Positions 17,854 through 26,144 are shown, counted from the stretch's first letter. The stretch: 64,000 nt of DNA from UMGS1532 sp045542355 (GCA_045542355.1 JAZQKX010000016.1:26565-90564), one strand, 5' to 3'. Numbers and translations are program-made. The notes: generated by a model not told the origin, from the letters alone.

Positions 17854-18555
17854 TTAAGACCAACGTTTCTTTTCAAGCATTCTCACTGTGAGGAACAGAA
17901 ACACAGAGGAGATGCTCAGGAAGAATATAAGGTTTGAAAAATCCAACACACCTGCCGAAAAGCTGTCATATCTGCTCACAAAGGAGAGCTTTGATATAAT
18001 GTTTGCCAACCATTCAGAGCCAACCGCGGAGGCAATGGTATCCATAAGCATAACGCCCAGCACCACACCAAAGGAAACAACGGCTGATACCAGCTGACTC
18101 TCGGTGAGAGAGGAAATGAATATACCAATGGAAATCAGCGCGGCGCCCAAAAGAAGATTGCCGGAAAGATTGCCGATGTATACTATCCAGTTAGGGGTGG
18201 TGAACATTGCGAAAATGAGTTGATTCACAAGTGTCAGAGTGAAGCAAAGGGCAAACATAGCGAACGCCGCAAAGAACTTACCCATAACTATTCCCCAAAG
18301 GCTTACAGGCGCAGTCAGCAATGCCTGATCTACCTTTAATCTCTTATCCTCGCTCATGAGACGCATGGTAAGGATGGGGCATATAAACATGATTATGTTC
18401 ATCATTGCGGCAAAAAGGTTGGTTATATTACCGCTCTGATTCAAAAACAGGAAAAAGAAGAAAAATCCTTGGAAAAGAGCAAATACTGTGAATACCACAT
18501 ATCCCAGCGGTGAAGAAAAGTAGCTCTTAATTTCTCTTTTAAATATTGCGCTCAT
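17854..18555 (-). CDS. ABC-2 type transporter permease (GldF-like)
   Basis: The 233-residue protein has about six hydrophobic helices. It starts MSAIFKREIKSYFSSPLGYV, a characteristic opening of ABC-2 permeases of the GldF/NosY kind. The segment ICPILTMRLMSEDKRLKVDQALLT is also typical: the charged loop after TM2 precedes the ATPase contact. It is directly coupled to the ATPase gene (shared base 18555). Together with the next genes it forms an exporter whose substrate is not evident. Confidence 0.88.
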   Translation of the reverse strand: MSAIFKREIKSYFSSPLGYVVFTVFALFQGFFFFFLFLNQSGNITNLFAAMMNIIMFICPILTMRLMSEDKRLKVDQALLTAPVSLWGIVMGKFFAAFAMFALCFTLTLVNQLIFAMFTTPNWIVYIGNLSGNLLLGAALISIGIFISSLTESQLVSAVVSFGVVLGVMLMDTIASAVGSEWLANIISKLSFVSRYDSFSAGVLDFSNLIFFLSISSVFLFLTVRMLEKKRWS

Positions 18556-19508
18556 TATTCTACCTCCTCGGTTTCGGTGAGTCTGAGGAATATCTGCTCA
18601 AGATTCAGTTCCTCAGCCGACAGTTGCAGAACTGTAAAGCCCTGCTCAATCATTCGGTTTATCACGGTGGACCGCACGTCTGCGCCATCTTCAACGTATA
18701 TGGTGTAGTCGAAGCAATTTTCCTCGATAGAATCGGTGCAATGAACATCGCTTACTCCCTTGATATTGCCGAGAAGCTTCATGGCGGATACCTTTGCATC
18801 CGAGCCTGTTGCTTTGATTCTGAGGGTTAGAATGTTGCTTCCCGAAATCATTCGGGATAGCTCACTGGGGGCGCCGTCTGCGATTATATTACCGCCGTTA
18901 ATAACTATGATTCTGTCGCACACCGTCTGGATTTCCGAAAGAATATGGGAAGAAACAATAACTGTGTGATTGCGACCTAAGTGATGTATGAGGTTACGGA
19001 TTTCGATAATCTGCTTGGGGTCGAGACCAACTGTGGGCTCGTCTAAGATTATAACATCGGGGTTTCCAAGCAACGCCTGTGCAATACCGACTCTCTGGCG
19101 GTAGCCCTTTGAAAGATTCTTGATAAGTCTGCCGTATATATCGTCAATTTTAACCAGACTGCATATCTCCTCAATGTGGGGAGCTCTGGGCAGACGCACC
19201 TTTTTCAGGTCGTACATAAAGTAAAGATATTCCTTAACCGTCATGTCGGGATAGAGAGGGGGAAGCTCAGGAAGATAGCCTATGTGCTTTTTAGCCTCGG
19301 TGGGCTGGGTAAGAATATCGTAGCCACCAATTTCCACCGAGCCTGTGGTCATGGAAATGTAGCCTGTCATAATGTTCATAATTGTGGATTTACCCGCTCC
19401 GTTAAGACCAAGAAGACCTAAAACCTGCCCGTCCTCAACCTTGAAGCTTACATCCTTTACGGCAACATGTCCGCCGTATTTCTTAGAAAGATTTTTAACC
19501 TCTATCAT
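18555..19508 (-). CDS. ABC transporter ATP-binding protein (GldA-like)
   Basis: The 317-residue ATPase has Walker A GLNGAGKSTIMNIMTG (near residue 35), the Q-loop GYLPELPPLYPDMTV, the signature LSKGYRQRVGIAQAL, and Walker B DVIILDEPTVGLDP, then H-loop SSHILSE. The C-terminal extension of about 100 residues (after VINGGNIIADG) is usual in ABC-2 exporters. It is the first gene of the five-gene operon and follows GGAGGGC. It should power export through the adjacent permease. Confidence 0.92.
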   Translation of the reverse strand: MIEVKNLSKKYGGHVAVKDVSFKVEDGQVLGLLGLNGAGKSTIMNIMTGYISMTTGSVEIGGYDILTQPTEAKKHIGYLPELPPLYPDMTVKEYLYFMYDLKKVRLPRAPHIEEICSLVKIDDIYGRLIKNLSKGYRQRVGIAQALLGNPDVIILDEPTVGLDPKQIIEIRNLIHHLGRNHTVIVSSHILSEIQTVCDRIIVINGGNIIADGAPSELSRMISGSNILTLRIKATGSDAKVSAMKLLGNIKGVSDVHCTDSIEENCFDYTIYVEDGADVRSTVINRMIEQGFTVLQLSAEELNLEQIFLRLTETEEVE

Positions 19509-19611
19509 GGTTTGCCCTCCATTTGGGTATATGTATTTTCTTTTGGCATAATGCTAACAAAAAAATATAGCAAAAGTATGAACACACCGTTAACAGCAGA
19601 ATTTCCCACTG

Positions 19612-19643
19612 TAGGGTGACGGGTTCGAATCCTGTCACCCTAA
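19612..19643 (+). other. tRNA-like acceptor/T-arm minihelix
   Basis: The sequence reads as an acceptor stem joined straight to a T-arm. TAGGGTG and ACGGG are followed by loop TTCGAAT, then CCTGT and CACCCTA, making a continuous 12-base-pair helix with one G-U pair. Base A follows where a discriminator would be, then GCC instead of CCA. No D-arm or anticodon arm is present on either side. It may be a tRNA remnant or an attachment-site scar, or a very short relative of the palindrome at 52349 (both are bounded by TA). No function is assigned. Confidence 0.45.
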
Positions 19644-19939
19644 GCCTAATCATACATTATATATTATACTATAAAAACCCCAGATTGGCAAGATTTTTCT
19701 GTTGCCAAAGCAACAGGAACTACAAATCTGTTTTTATAATCGGATTTTGTATTGCTTTGCTTTTTGAAAAACGATTTAATTTTATTATAAATGCTGTTGT
19801 TTTACACTTTTATTGACAAACCTCACACATTACTCAAACAAAATACACCTAATTCTAATGCGGGGGGTTGACTATTGTAAAAAACTTATAACAAATAAAA
19901 CACCGCCGACTCGTTAGCTTGAGTCTGCGGTGATTTGTT
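19644..19939. terminator. Intergenic stretch ending in a terminator (19901-19932)
   Basis: No gene is visible. A hairpin built on CAGATT/AATCTG with inner stem CTGTTGC/GCAACAG (about 19680-19735) runs into TTTTTAT on the plus strand. At 19901-19932 the stem CACCGC-GACTC/GAGTC-GCGGTG, with a T-rich tail on the minus strand, is a good terminator for the membrane protein gene that ends at 19940. Confidence 0.65.
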
Positions 19940-20446
19940 CTATTTTGTCGGGTCGATAAAAATTCCTAAGTCGGGTGGATTAAAGGTAAATACGGCGAAC
20001 ATAATACCTAAAACTACAAGCCCGAAAATTGCAAAACCGTGAGCTATCGGTGAGCAGGGTTTCCTGCCTTTCAGCGATTTATACTGAACAAACCAAGCCA
20101 CCGCCAAGCCTAAAATAAAATCAAAAATATTTAGAAAGTCTATATTACGCCCAAGGATGCCGCGATAAGTGTAGAAAAACGCGGTGATAAAAAGCATACC
20201 GCTTAAAATACCCTTGAGCTTTGCGGGGAAAAAGCAAGAGTTATTCCTGCCATATTTAAAAAATTCGAAAATTCCAAACAAAATCATAGCCACAAAAAGA
20301 AGTTTCAGATGCTCCCAAGTACTCTCGTTCACAGCCGAAATATATCCCGCCAATCGGGCCTCCCCCGTCCATTCATAGACAAAATGCAGAAGTGACCCCA
20401 CTGCCGCCGTGAAAACAAATCCAAAAAAGAAAATTCCCCTTTTCAT
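19940..20446 (-). CDS. Small integral membrane protein, DUF6512-like
   Basis: The 168-residue protein has about five transmembrane helices. Its most conserved-looking words are GSLLHFVYEWTG near the N-terminus and AVNESTWEHLKLLF after the first helix, which I associate with the DUF6512 family of unknown function. Of two consecutive ATGs I use the second (20446), which has the better distance from GAGGTG. It is monocistronic, with a terminator downstream. The family call is from memory of these words and is moderately certain. Confidence 0.65.
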   Translation of the reverse strand: MKRGIFFFGFVFTAAVGSLLHFVYEWTGEARLAGYISAVNESTWEHLKLLFVAMILFGIFEFFKYGRNNSCFFPAKLKGILSGMLFITAFFYTYRGILGRNIDFLNIFDFILGLAVAWFVQYKSLKGRKPCSPIAHGFAIFGLVVLGIMFAVFTFNPPDLGIFIDPTK

Positions 20447-20509
20447 CATACCACCTCTAAAGAGAGTATATGTAGAAAAAGGGGAATTAATTATTGTCTT
20501 TTCCTGATG

Positions 20510-21232
20510 CTATTCAGTTTTGAAAGAGATTTCACCAAGGTCGGTGATGATGTCGGTGATGTCGGTGGCGGTGCAGATTTTAAAGGCGAAGCGTTTGCCC
20601 AATTTACTGCCGTCGAAAAGGAAGTAGGATTTTTTGGAATTCTTAATCATCAATCGACGGAGGGCGGTTTCGGCTTCGGATTGGTCGGAAATTGTGCCCT
20701 GCTCGTCAATTCCTTGAGCCGAGAAAAAGCAGATGTTGGCATACAGTCCCGAAAGGGTCTCCTCAGCTATACTACCCAGCAAAGAGTGGGAATTTTCCAC
20801 CAGCATACCGCCTGTGAGATAACAGCGGATGTGCTTTTCTTTCAGCTTTTCAGCAACAAAGGTGCTGTTGGTTATAACGGTTAAATTCTGCTCAGGGGTG
20901 AGATATTCCGTTATATGGCTGACGGTTGAGGAAGCGTCAAGGAAAAGGATATCACCCTCGCGTATTAGTTTCGATGCCTTTTTTGCTATCTTTTCTTTCA
21001 CCGAAAAATTGCTTTTATTTCTAACGGCAAAGGGTATTTCGCGGTTTTCGTAATCAGGTATTGTGGCTCCTCCGTAAAGGCGGGTAATCATACCAGACGC
21101 TTCCATTTCGCCCAGGTCTCGGCGAATGGTGATTGGCGCTACAAACAACTGCTTTGACAAAAAATTTACCGTGCAGTATTTACGTTTTTTCACAATTTCC
21201 AAGATATTATTTTGTCTTTCTTTCTTGAGCAT
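20510..21232 (-). CDS. DeoR/GlpR-type transcriptional regulator
   Basis: The 240-residue repressor has an N-terminal winged helix-turn-helix (residues 1-55: MLKKERQNNILEIVKKRK, then APITIRRDLGEMEASGMITR), the DeoR signature with IRRDL in the recognition helix. A sugar-phosphate-isomerase-like sensor domain follows, with ILFLDASSTVSHI and NLTVITNSTFVAEKL. Such domains bind phosphorylated sugars. It is divergent from gpsA and a glycerophosphodiesterase gene, so it probably controls glycerol-3-phosphate supply, perhaps sensing a phosphorylated C3 compound (inference). Confidence 0.9.
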   Translation of the reverse strand: MLKKERQNNILEIVKKRKYCTVNFLSKQLFVAPITIRRDLGEMEASGMITRLYGGATIPDYENREIPFAVRNKSNFSVKEKIAKKASKLIREGDILFLDASSTVSHITEYLTPEQNLTVITNSTFVAEKLKEKHIRCYLTGGMLVENSHSLLGSIAEETLSGLYANICFFSAQGIDEQGTISDQSEAETALRRLMIKNSKKSYFLFDGSKLGKRFAFKICTATDITDIITDLGEISFKTE

Positions 21233-21325
21233 TGTTGTTCTTTTCTCCCAAAAAATATGTTCAACTTTGTTTCTTTATCAATTATGGCAACATTTATTGA
21301 CACATTGTTGTTCATTTTTTATAAT
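21231..21325 (+). promoter_or_regulatory. gpsA promoter with repeated TGTTC operator-like words
   Basis: A consensus promoter, TTGACA (21297-21302) and TATAAT (21320-21325) with a 17-base spacer, lies 35 bases before gpsA. ATTGTTGTTC occurs twice, at 21231-21240 (over the regulator's own start) and at 21304-21313 (inside the promoter spacer). TGTTCAA occurs between them at 21258-21264. DeoR-family repressors bind such repeats, so autoregulation and repression of gpsA are likely. Confidence 0.6.
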
Positions 21326-21359
21326 TGTATTGTAACATATCTATGAAAGGATGTAAAGC

Positions 21360-22406
21360 ATGAAAACTATCACAATTATCGGCGCAGGTATGATGGGCTC
21401 GGCACTCGCCTTTCCCGCACGTGAAAACGGCAACGAGGTACGCCTTGTTGGCACACATTTAGACCGTGAGATTATCGAGGATTGCAAAAACACGGGTCGC
21501 CACACAAAATTCAACAAAGATTTCCCCGAGGGAATTAAATATTATCAGATTGAGGAAGTAGAGGAAGCCATCGTTGGCGCAGACTTTATCATCTGCGGTG
21601 TCAGCAGTTTTGGTGTTGATTGGTTCCGCGATGAAATTCTCCCCAAGCTCCATGAAAATGTACCCGTTATTTCGGTAACTAAGGGTCTTATGAACACCCC
21701 CGACGGCTCATTGCTTACATATTTGGACCTTTGGCAGGAAAAATTAGATGAGCTGGGCAAGAATATCCCCCTCAATGCCATCGGCGGTCCCTGCACAAGC
21801 TACGAGCTTGTTGCCCACGACCAGACCGAGGTTAGCTTCTGCGGTAAGGATATGGCAGTGCTTCGCATGATGAAATCCGCAATGGCAACCGATTATTACC
21901 ACATCAGCCTTTCCACCGATATCGTTGGTGTAGAAAGCGCTGTTGCTCTTAAAAACGGCTACGCTTTAGGTATTGCTCTTACCATCGGCTTAAACCAAAA
22001 GGCTTTCGGCCTTGAGAGCGAACTGCACTTCAATTCCCAGGCTGCGGTTTTTGGTCAGGCTGTTAGAGAAATGTATAAGCTTCTCAAGCTTCAAGGCGCC
22101 GACGATTTTGACAATCTTGTACTGGGCGCCGGTGACCTTTATGTAACCGTTTACGGTGGAAGAACAAGACTTGTTGGAATTCTTCTTGGTCGCGGACTCA
22201 ACATCGACGAAGCAAAGGCAGAACTTAAGGGTGTTACTCTCGAATCTCTTGTTGTTGCAGAGCGAGTTGCAAAGGCTGTAAAGGTCAAGGCAGAAAAGGG
22301 AGAGGTAAATGCTGAGGAATTCCCCTTGCTTATGCACATTGACGAGATTATCACCGCCAAAAAGGAAGTAAACATTCCTTGGGAAAAGTTCACATTTGAA
22401 AGGTAA
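21360..22406 (+). CDS. gpsA: Glycerol-3-phosphate dehydrogenase [NAD(P)+], GpsA-type
   Basis: The 348-residue enzyme interconverts dihydroxyacetone phosphate and glycerol 3-phosphate. The Rossmann motif TIIGAGMMGSALAFP, then VISVTKGL, NAIGGPCTSYELV and VALKNGYALGIALTIGLN are GpsA landmarks; the active Lys is in VALKNGYA. The sequence departs from the usual GpsA in several places (GGPCTSYELV in place of GPSFAxE), so it belongs to a divergent branch. The gene pair with a phosphodiesterase and a DeoR regulator suggests use of host or membrane glycerophosphodiesters, not only lipid synthesis. Confidence 0.87.
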   Translation: MKTITIIGAGMMGSALAFPARENGNEVRLVGTHLDREIIEDCKNTGRHTKFNKDFPEGIKYYQIEEVEEAIVGADFIICGVSSFGVDWFRDEILPKLHENVPVISVTKGLMNTPDGSLLTYLDLWQEKLDELGKNIPLNAIGGPCTSYELVAHDQTEVSFCGKDMAVLRMMKSAMATDYYHISLSTDIVGVESAVALKNGYALGIALTIGLNQKAFGLESELHFNSQAAVFGQAVREMYKLLKLQGADDFDNLVLGAGDLYVTVYGGRTRLVGILLGRGLNIDEAKAELKGVTLESLVVAERVAKAVKVKAEKGEVNAEEFPLLMHIDEIITAKKEVNIPWEKFTFER

Positions 22407-22414
22407 GAATCGCT

Positions 22415-23191
22415 ATGAATTACTGGACACAAAGTGAAAACAATATTTTCGTTGCCGCCCACAGAGGTTGGCTGGATAAATATCCCGAAAATACCATCGA
22501 GGCATTTGCCGCCGCTTTAACACTGGATGTTGACCAGTTGGAAACCGACGTACGTGTTACCAAGGACGGTGAGCTTGTGCTGATACACGATCCCACCTTG
22601 GAGCGCACCACCAACGGTGAGGGTAAGGTTTGCGACTACACCCTAGAAGAATTAAGACAACTGGACGCGGGAAACGGCGCAAAAATCCCCACACTCATAG
22701 AATTTATGGAGCTGGTTAAAGACCATCCTACAATAACCTTGGACATCGAGCTGAAAGAGTATCCCATCGATGGCAGAGACGAGATCGCCTACGACGTTTG
22801 CGATAGAACTCTGAAAATTATCGACGACTATGGCTTCACCGATCGCTGTGTAATCAACACCTGGAACGGCAAACTCCACGAATATATCAACAACACATAT
22901 GGAGATAAATACAAACAGCACATGTACTATCCCATTCGTCATTTGGGCGAGGTTACAAGAGACCCTTATGAGTACGGCTACTGCACCTGTGTGTTCGGTT
23001 TAGGCACCGAGGTTACCTTTGAGGATGTAAAACAACTCCACGATAGAACGGGCATTCAAATTTGGGCGGGAACCTACGCACGCGACGAGAAGACAATCGA
23101 CACCGCAATCAAAATGGGCGCTGTGCTTATCACCTGCAACAACCCCGACGAGGTTTTAGAAATTCTGAGAAAAAAGAATCTGCATAAATAA
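22415..23191 (+). CDS. ugpQ: Glycerophosphodiester phosphodiesterase
   Basis: The 258-residue TIM-barrel enzyme releases glycerol 3-phosphate from glycerophosphodiesters. The catalytic motifs are AAHRGWLDKYPENTIEAF (His-Arg pair, then ENT), VDQLETDVRVTKDGELVLIHD with the metal-binding Glu and Asp and the catalytic His, and DIELKEY. There is no signal peptide, so it acts in the cytoplasm. It starts 8 bases after gpsA and shares its promoter. Its product is the substrate or product of the upstream dehydrogenase. Confidence 0.92.
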   Translation: MNYWTQSENNIFVAAHRGWLDKYPENTIEAFAAALTLDVDQLETDVRVTKDGELVLIHDPTLERTTNGEGKVCDYTLEELRQLDAGNGAKIPTLIEFMELVKDHPTITLDIELKEYPIDGRDEIAYDVCDRTLKIIDDYGFTDRCVINTWNGKLHEYINNTYGDKYKQHMYYPIRHLGEVTRDPYEYGYCTCVFGLGTEVTFEDVKQLHDRTGIQIWAGTYARDEKTIDTAIKMGAVLITCNNPDEVLEILRKKNLHK

Positions 23192-23233
23192 CACATAAAA
23201 AAAGAGAGTTTTGATAAAAACTTCTGTAAAAGG

Positions 23234-23268
23234 CAAGAAAAGCGAGGTAGTTAACCTCGCTTTTCTTG
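23234..23268. terminator. Bidirectional terminator
   Basis: CAAGAAAAGCGAGGT pairs perfectly with ACCTCGCTTTTCTTG around a short loop. It separates the convergent phosphodiesterase and sigma/YD-repeat genes. Confidence 0.85.
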
Positions 23269-23272
23269 TTTG

Positions 23273-24790
23273 TCAGGATTTGTTTTCCGCAATCTTGCCC
23301 TCAATTTTAGTGCCGTCGCTGAGAGCGGCGGTAAAGGTCAAGCCCTCGTAATCGTAGGTGTATAAGGTTTCGGTGAGGGTGCCGTCGAAATCGGTTTCTA
23401 CCTTTGTCAACACCATACCCTTTTCGTCGTAGGTATAGGCGGCGGCATATTTATCCTCGCCAAGGGTGGTGGTGAGCTTTGTCACGCGACCCTCGGCGTC
23501 GTAAGAATAGGTGTATTTCCCCGAGTTCACGCCCTTGAACTTGGCGCTTGTCAGCCTACCGTCCTGGTCGTATTTATAGGTCCATTTATATTTCACGGTT
23601 TCGTCGGCTTCGTCGCCGTATTTCAGCTTTGTGGGATTGCCAAGGCTATCGTACCATGCGACCTCGCAGACATTACCCTCGCCGTCGGTGGTGATGCGCT
23701 TTGTTCCTTTTTTATTCCACTTATATTTCAAATCTTCAACAAACATCTGGGTAGCGGTCTGCTGTCTTGTGAGTCTGCCTTCTTTATAGGTATAGACGCA
23801 TTCACGAATTTTATCCCCAGAAGCGTCGTAAAAGGTTTCGTGGGTTATGTTATATAAGGGTGCAACGGGCAAGATCTCCTCTTTTTCGGGAGCCGAGCTC
23901 ATCCCCGCCAACAAGGACTCCGAATCGGCGGAAATAGAGGCAACTTCGCTTGTATCATCCACTGCAGCGAAAACAGATTCGACCGAGCTTGAACTAAAGG
24001 AGTTATCACCTTTTAGGTGAGCACCGAAAAAACTGTTTGCCATAAAAACCCCCACACCCGACACAAGCAGTATGCAAACAGCAACTATAAGGGCTTTTTT
24101 TCCGCCCGACCCATGCTTAACTGGTGCTTCATCGGTTTGTTCGGAAGCTGTTGTCAATTTGGTGCCCGACAGTATTTCATCCAGATTAATATTTGGTGTG
24201 GGGCAGGTTGTAGCTGAAACGTCCAGCAAAGCGCTTATATCTATTTTGGTGGTTGTAACCCGCTTGTCGTTAAACTCCTTTGTCAGCAACGCAAATTCAG
24301 CCGCCGCCATACGCATAAGTTCTTTTACCCGAATCACAGGCACCGCCATGACTGTTGAAATTTGGGACACCGTCATGCCGTTGTAGTAATAACAAACAGC
24401 GGCGAAACGCTGGGGTAAAGGCATACGGCTTATACAGTTTTCTACATGCTTTGCCGTGGCAGTAACATTAAGGTTTCGGTTGTGGTAAACAGTAAGCTTG
24501 TCCACATTCGGTCTTGGTGGGTTTTTAAGAAACACCCCCGCGTCCTGTTTTCTAAGATATGAGGAGCAGGCAACGGCAATTACATTCTTCATCCAAGGTA
24601 GAAGGCTTCCTTCATCTGGGATTTTTTCGGGATTGTGGGAAACCTTTTTATATGCATCTGCACACACATTCCGAGCTGTTTCTCCGTCGCTCAAAATCAG
24701 TCTGCATACATAAAATGTTATAGGCAACGAATCATAGAAAAACTCGGCTTCAACCCTTTCTTTTCCCTGAGGTTTTTGGGAAACCGCCAT
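23273..24790 (-). CDS. Sigma-factor-like protein fused to a membrane helix and YD (RHS-type) repeats
   Basis: The 505-residue protein has three parts. Residues 1-170 resemble an ECF sigma factor: a degenerate region 2 (AEFFYDSLPITFYVCRLIL), then a region-4 helix-turn-helix where ISRMPLPQRFAAVCYYYNGM is followed by TVSQISTVMAVPVIRVKELM. A linker leads to a single transmembrane helix (ALIVAVCILLVSGVGVFMA, near residue 230). The outer part, residues 330-505, carries YD-type repeats such as YKYDQDGRLTSAKF, YSYDAEGRVTKLTT and YTYDEKGMVLTKVE. The start at 24790 follows AAGGAGGAG. A one-protein signalling device linking an outside ligand to transcription is possible, but the sigma part could also be a non-catalytic relic. 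Confidence 0.7.
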   Translation of the reverse strand: MAVSQKPQGKERVEAEFFYDSLPITFYVCRLILSDGETARNVCADAYKKVSHNPEKIPDEGSLLPWMKNVIAVACSSYLRKQDAGVFLKNPPRPNVDKLTVYHNRNLNVTATAKHVENCISRMPLPQRFAAVCYYYNGMTVSQISTVMAVPVIRVKELMRMAAAEFALLTKEFNDKRVTTTKIDISALLDVSATTCPTPNINLDEILSGTKLTTASEQTDEAPVKHGSGGKKALIVAVCILLVSGVGVFMANSFFGAHLKGDNSFSSSSVESVFAAVDDTSEVASISADSESLLAGMSSAPEKEEILPVAPLYNITHETFYDASGDKIRECVYTYKEGRLTRQQTATQMFVEDLKYKWNKKGTKRITTDGEGNVCEVAWYDSLGNPTKLKYGDEADETVKYKWTYKYDQDGRLTSAKFKGVNSGKYTYSYDAEGRVTKLTTTLGEDKYAAAYTYDEKGMVLTKVETDFDGTLTETLYTYDYEGLTFTAALSDGTKIEGKIAENKS

Positions 24791-24824
24791 TTGCGCTCCT
24801 CCTTCCTTAAAAGCTACATTTATT

Positions 24825-24853
24825 ATTATATAGAAAACCTTTCTACATATCAA
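24825..24853 (-). promoter_or_regulatory. Promoter of the sigma/YD-repeat gene
   Basis: On the minus strand TTGATA (24848-24853) and TATAAT (24825-24830) have a 17-base spacer. They lie about 35 bases before the start codon. This is a housekeeping-type promoter, so the gene does not depend on its own product for basal expression. Confidence 0.65.
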
Positions 24854-24930
24854 CAGCAAAAAGCAAATGTTACAAAATCGTAATTAAAAATTTGTATATT
24901 ATGTCGAAATGAATTGCTATATAAACAAAG

Positions 24931-24982
24931 CACACCCTTTGCCAAGACTTCGTAAGGAAGTTGCCGCAAGGGTGTGTTTTTT
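24931..24982. terminator. Terminator at the end of the nusA-ribF operon
   Basis: CACACCCTT and AAGGGTGTG flank an inner GGCAAC-type imperfect stem. A T-run follows on the plus strand and CTTTGTTT on the minus strand. It lies just past the 385-residue membrane protein gene and probably ends the long operon. Confidence 0.65.
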
Positions 24983-24986
24983 AAAA

Positions 24987-26144
24987 TTATTCGTTTACAT
25001 CATTTATGTAGAGATTTTCGGGCTCCACATCCGCCGACGTAACATAAGCGGTATGCTCTACCAAGCGTTCCTCCTCATTTTGCTCTGAGGTGGGTCGAAG
25101 ACGTTTGATAAAGCCCTTAATATTCCACTCCTTGTATTTCTTAAATGGATTTCCTATAAACATGAACACAAAGATAAGAACTGCAAGTATTATAGAAACC
25201 ACCGACAGGGTAACATATCCTCTGTTTGAGGGTTCTTTCATAAAATACTTATCTAGTGTGCCATCGGCTTTCTTGGTGAAATATATAGGGAGTCTCCTGT
25301 TGTTTTTCAGATCGTAGCCCTTTAAAGTTATAGAATAGGCATAATTTCCAACCTTGAACACGGCGGTGGTTGCTCCCGATTGCTTAACGCTTACCACAGC
25401 TTGGGTAGACTCCACGTTCTGAATTTTGGAGGTTTTTACAGCTGTTCCCACAAGTCCTGTGATGAACAATGCAATACAAACCGCGATTGCCCAAGCCATT
25501 GTAGCAAGGGTCTTTCCCTGCACCCTGAAACGGATTGAGAGAATCAATTCGGCGGCAACGGTTACAGCCTTATCCAGCTTATATTTCGCCAGACGTTCCC
25601 GCAATGCATCTACATTAACAGTGATTATCGGGTCTTTCTTGGATTTTTTCTCTCTTGAAGACTCTTTCGTCATAGGCTTTCTGGTGCTTTTTATAGCTGT
25701 GCGCCGGGGGGTTGGGGATTCCGCCGAATGTTTCTTGCTATGCTCTAAAGCTACAAGCGCCGCGGCGATAACCATAATTGCCTGACCGCTATTTTCGGTA
25801 GAAAGGGTAATTTCGGTGCCGTTGATGCCGATTTCTGCAATCGGCTCTCCGCTATGGAGCAAACGATACACTTCTTCACTCTTTGCGATTTCCCAACCCT
25901 CGCCCTGCATTCTGAAAATGCAATCGGTGTCGGGTTTGAACACACCTAAAGGGGTATCGAAAGCCGAAATCAGGAAGCCCTCGTCGGTCTCCTCGATTCC
26001 AACCAAACAGCTAAGGCCTAAATCATCATAAACACCGCCCGAAAGACGGGGATTGTGGTATGCCTTGACTATGTATTGCGTTTCCCGTTGGCTGTCCAGC
26101 ACATAGCACTGGCCCTCTCGCTTACAGTTAAAAGTTAAAACCAT
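24987..26144 (-). CDS. Unknown membrane protein at the end of the nusA-ribF operon
   Basis: I do not recognise this 385-residue protein. Residues 1-130 form a beta-rich soluble domain (for example YIVKAYHNPRLSGGVYDDLG), vaguely like LURP-one/tubby-type folds. Residues 135-175 are strongly basic (RKPMTKESSREKKSKKDP). Two transmembrane helices follow, MAWAIAVCIALFITGLVGTA and VTLSVVSIILAVLIFVFMFI, with a short extracytoplasmic loop between, and the end is acidic. Its ATG overlaps the end of ribF by 10 bases (AAGGGG site), so it is translationally coupled. The context suggests steady expression with translation genes, but no function follows from that. Confidence 0.75.
   Translation of the reverse strand: MVLTFNCKREGQCYVLDSQRETQYIVKAYHNPRLSGGVYDDLGLSCLVGIEETDEGFLISAFDTPLGVFKPDTDCIFRMQGEGWEIAKSEEVYRLLHSGEPIAEIGINGTEITLSTENSGQAIMVIAAALVALEHSKKHSAESPTPRRTAIKSTRKPMTKESSREKKSKKDPIITVNVDALRERLAKYKLDKAVTVAAELILSIRFRVQGKTLATMAWAIAVCIALFITGLVGTAVKTSKIQNVESTQAVVSVKQSGATTAVFKVGNYAYSITLKGYDLKNNRRLPIYFTKKADGTLDKYFMKEPSNRGYVTLSVVSIILAVLIFVFMFIGNPFKKYKEWNIKGFIKRLRPTSEQNEEERLVEHTAYVTSADVEPENLYINDVNE

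Noticed and set aside
19580..19646. Complete tRNA-Gly(CCC) around TTTCCCA
   Set aside because: The flanking bases do not form an anticodon stem and no D-arm or matching 5' acceptor can be found upstream.
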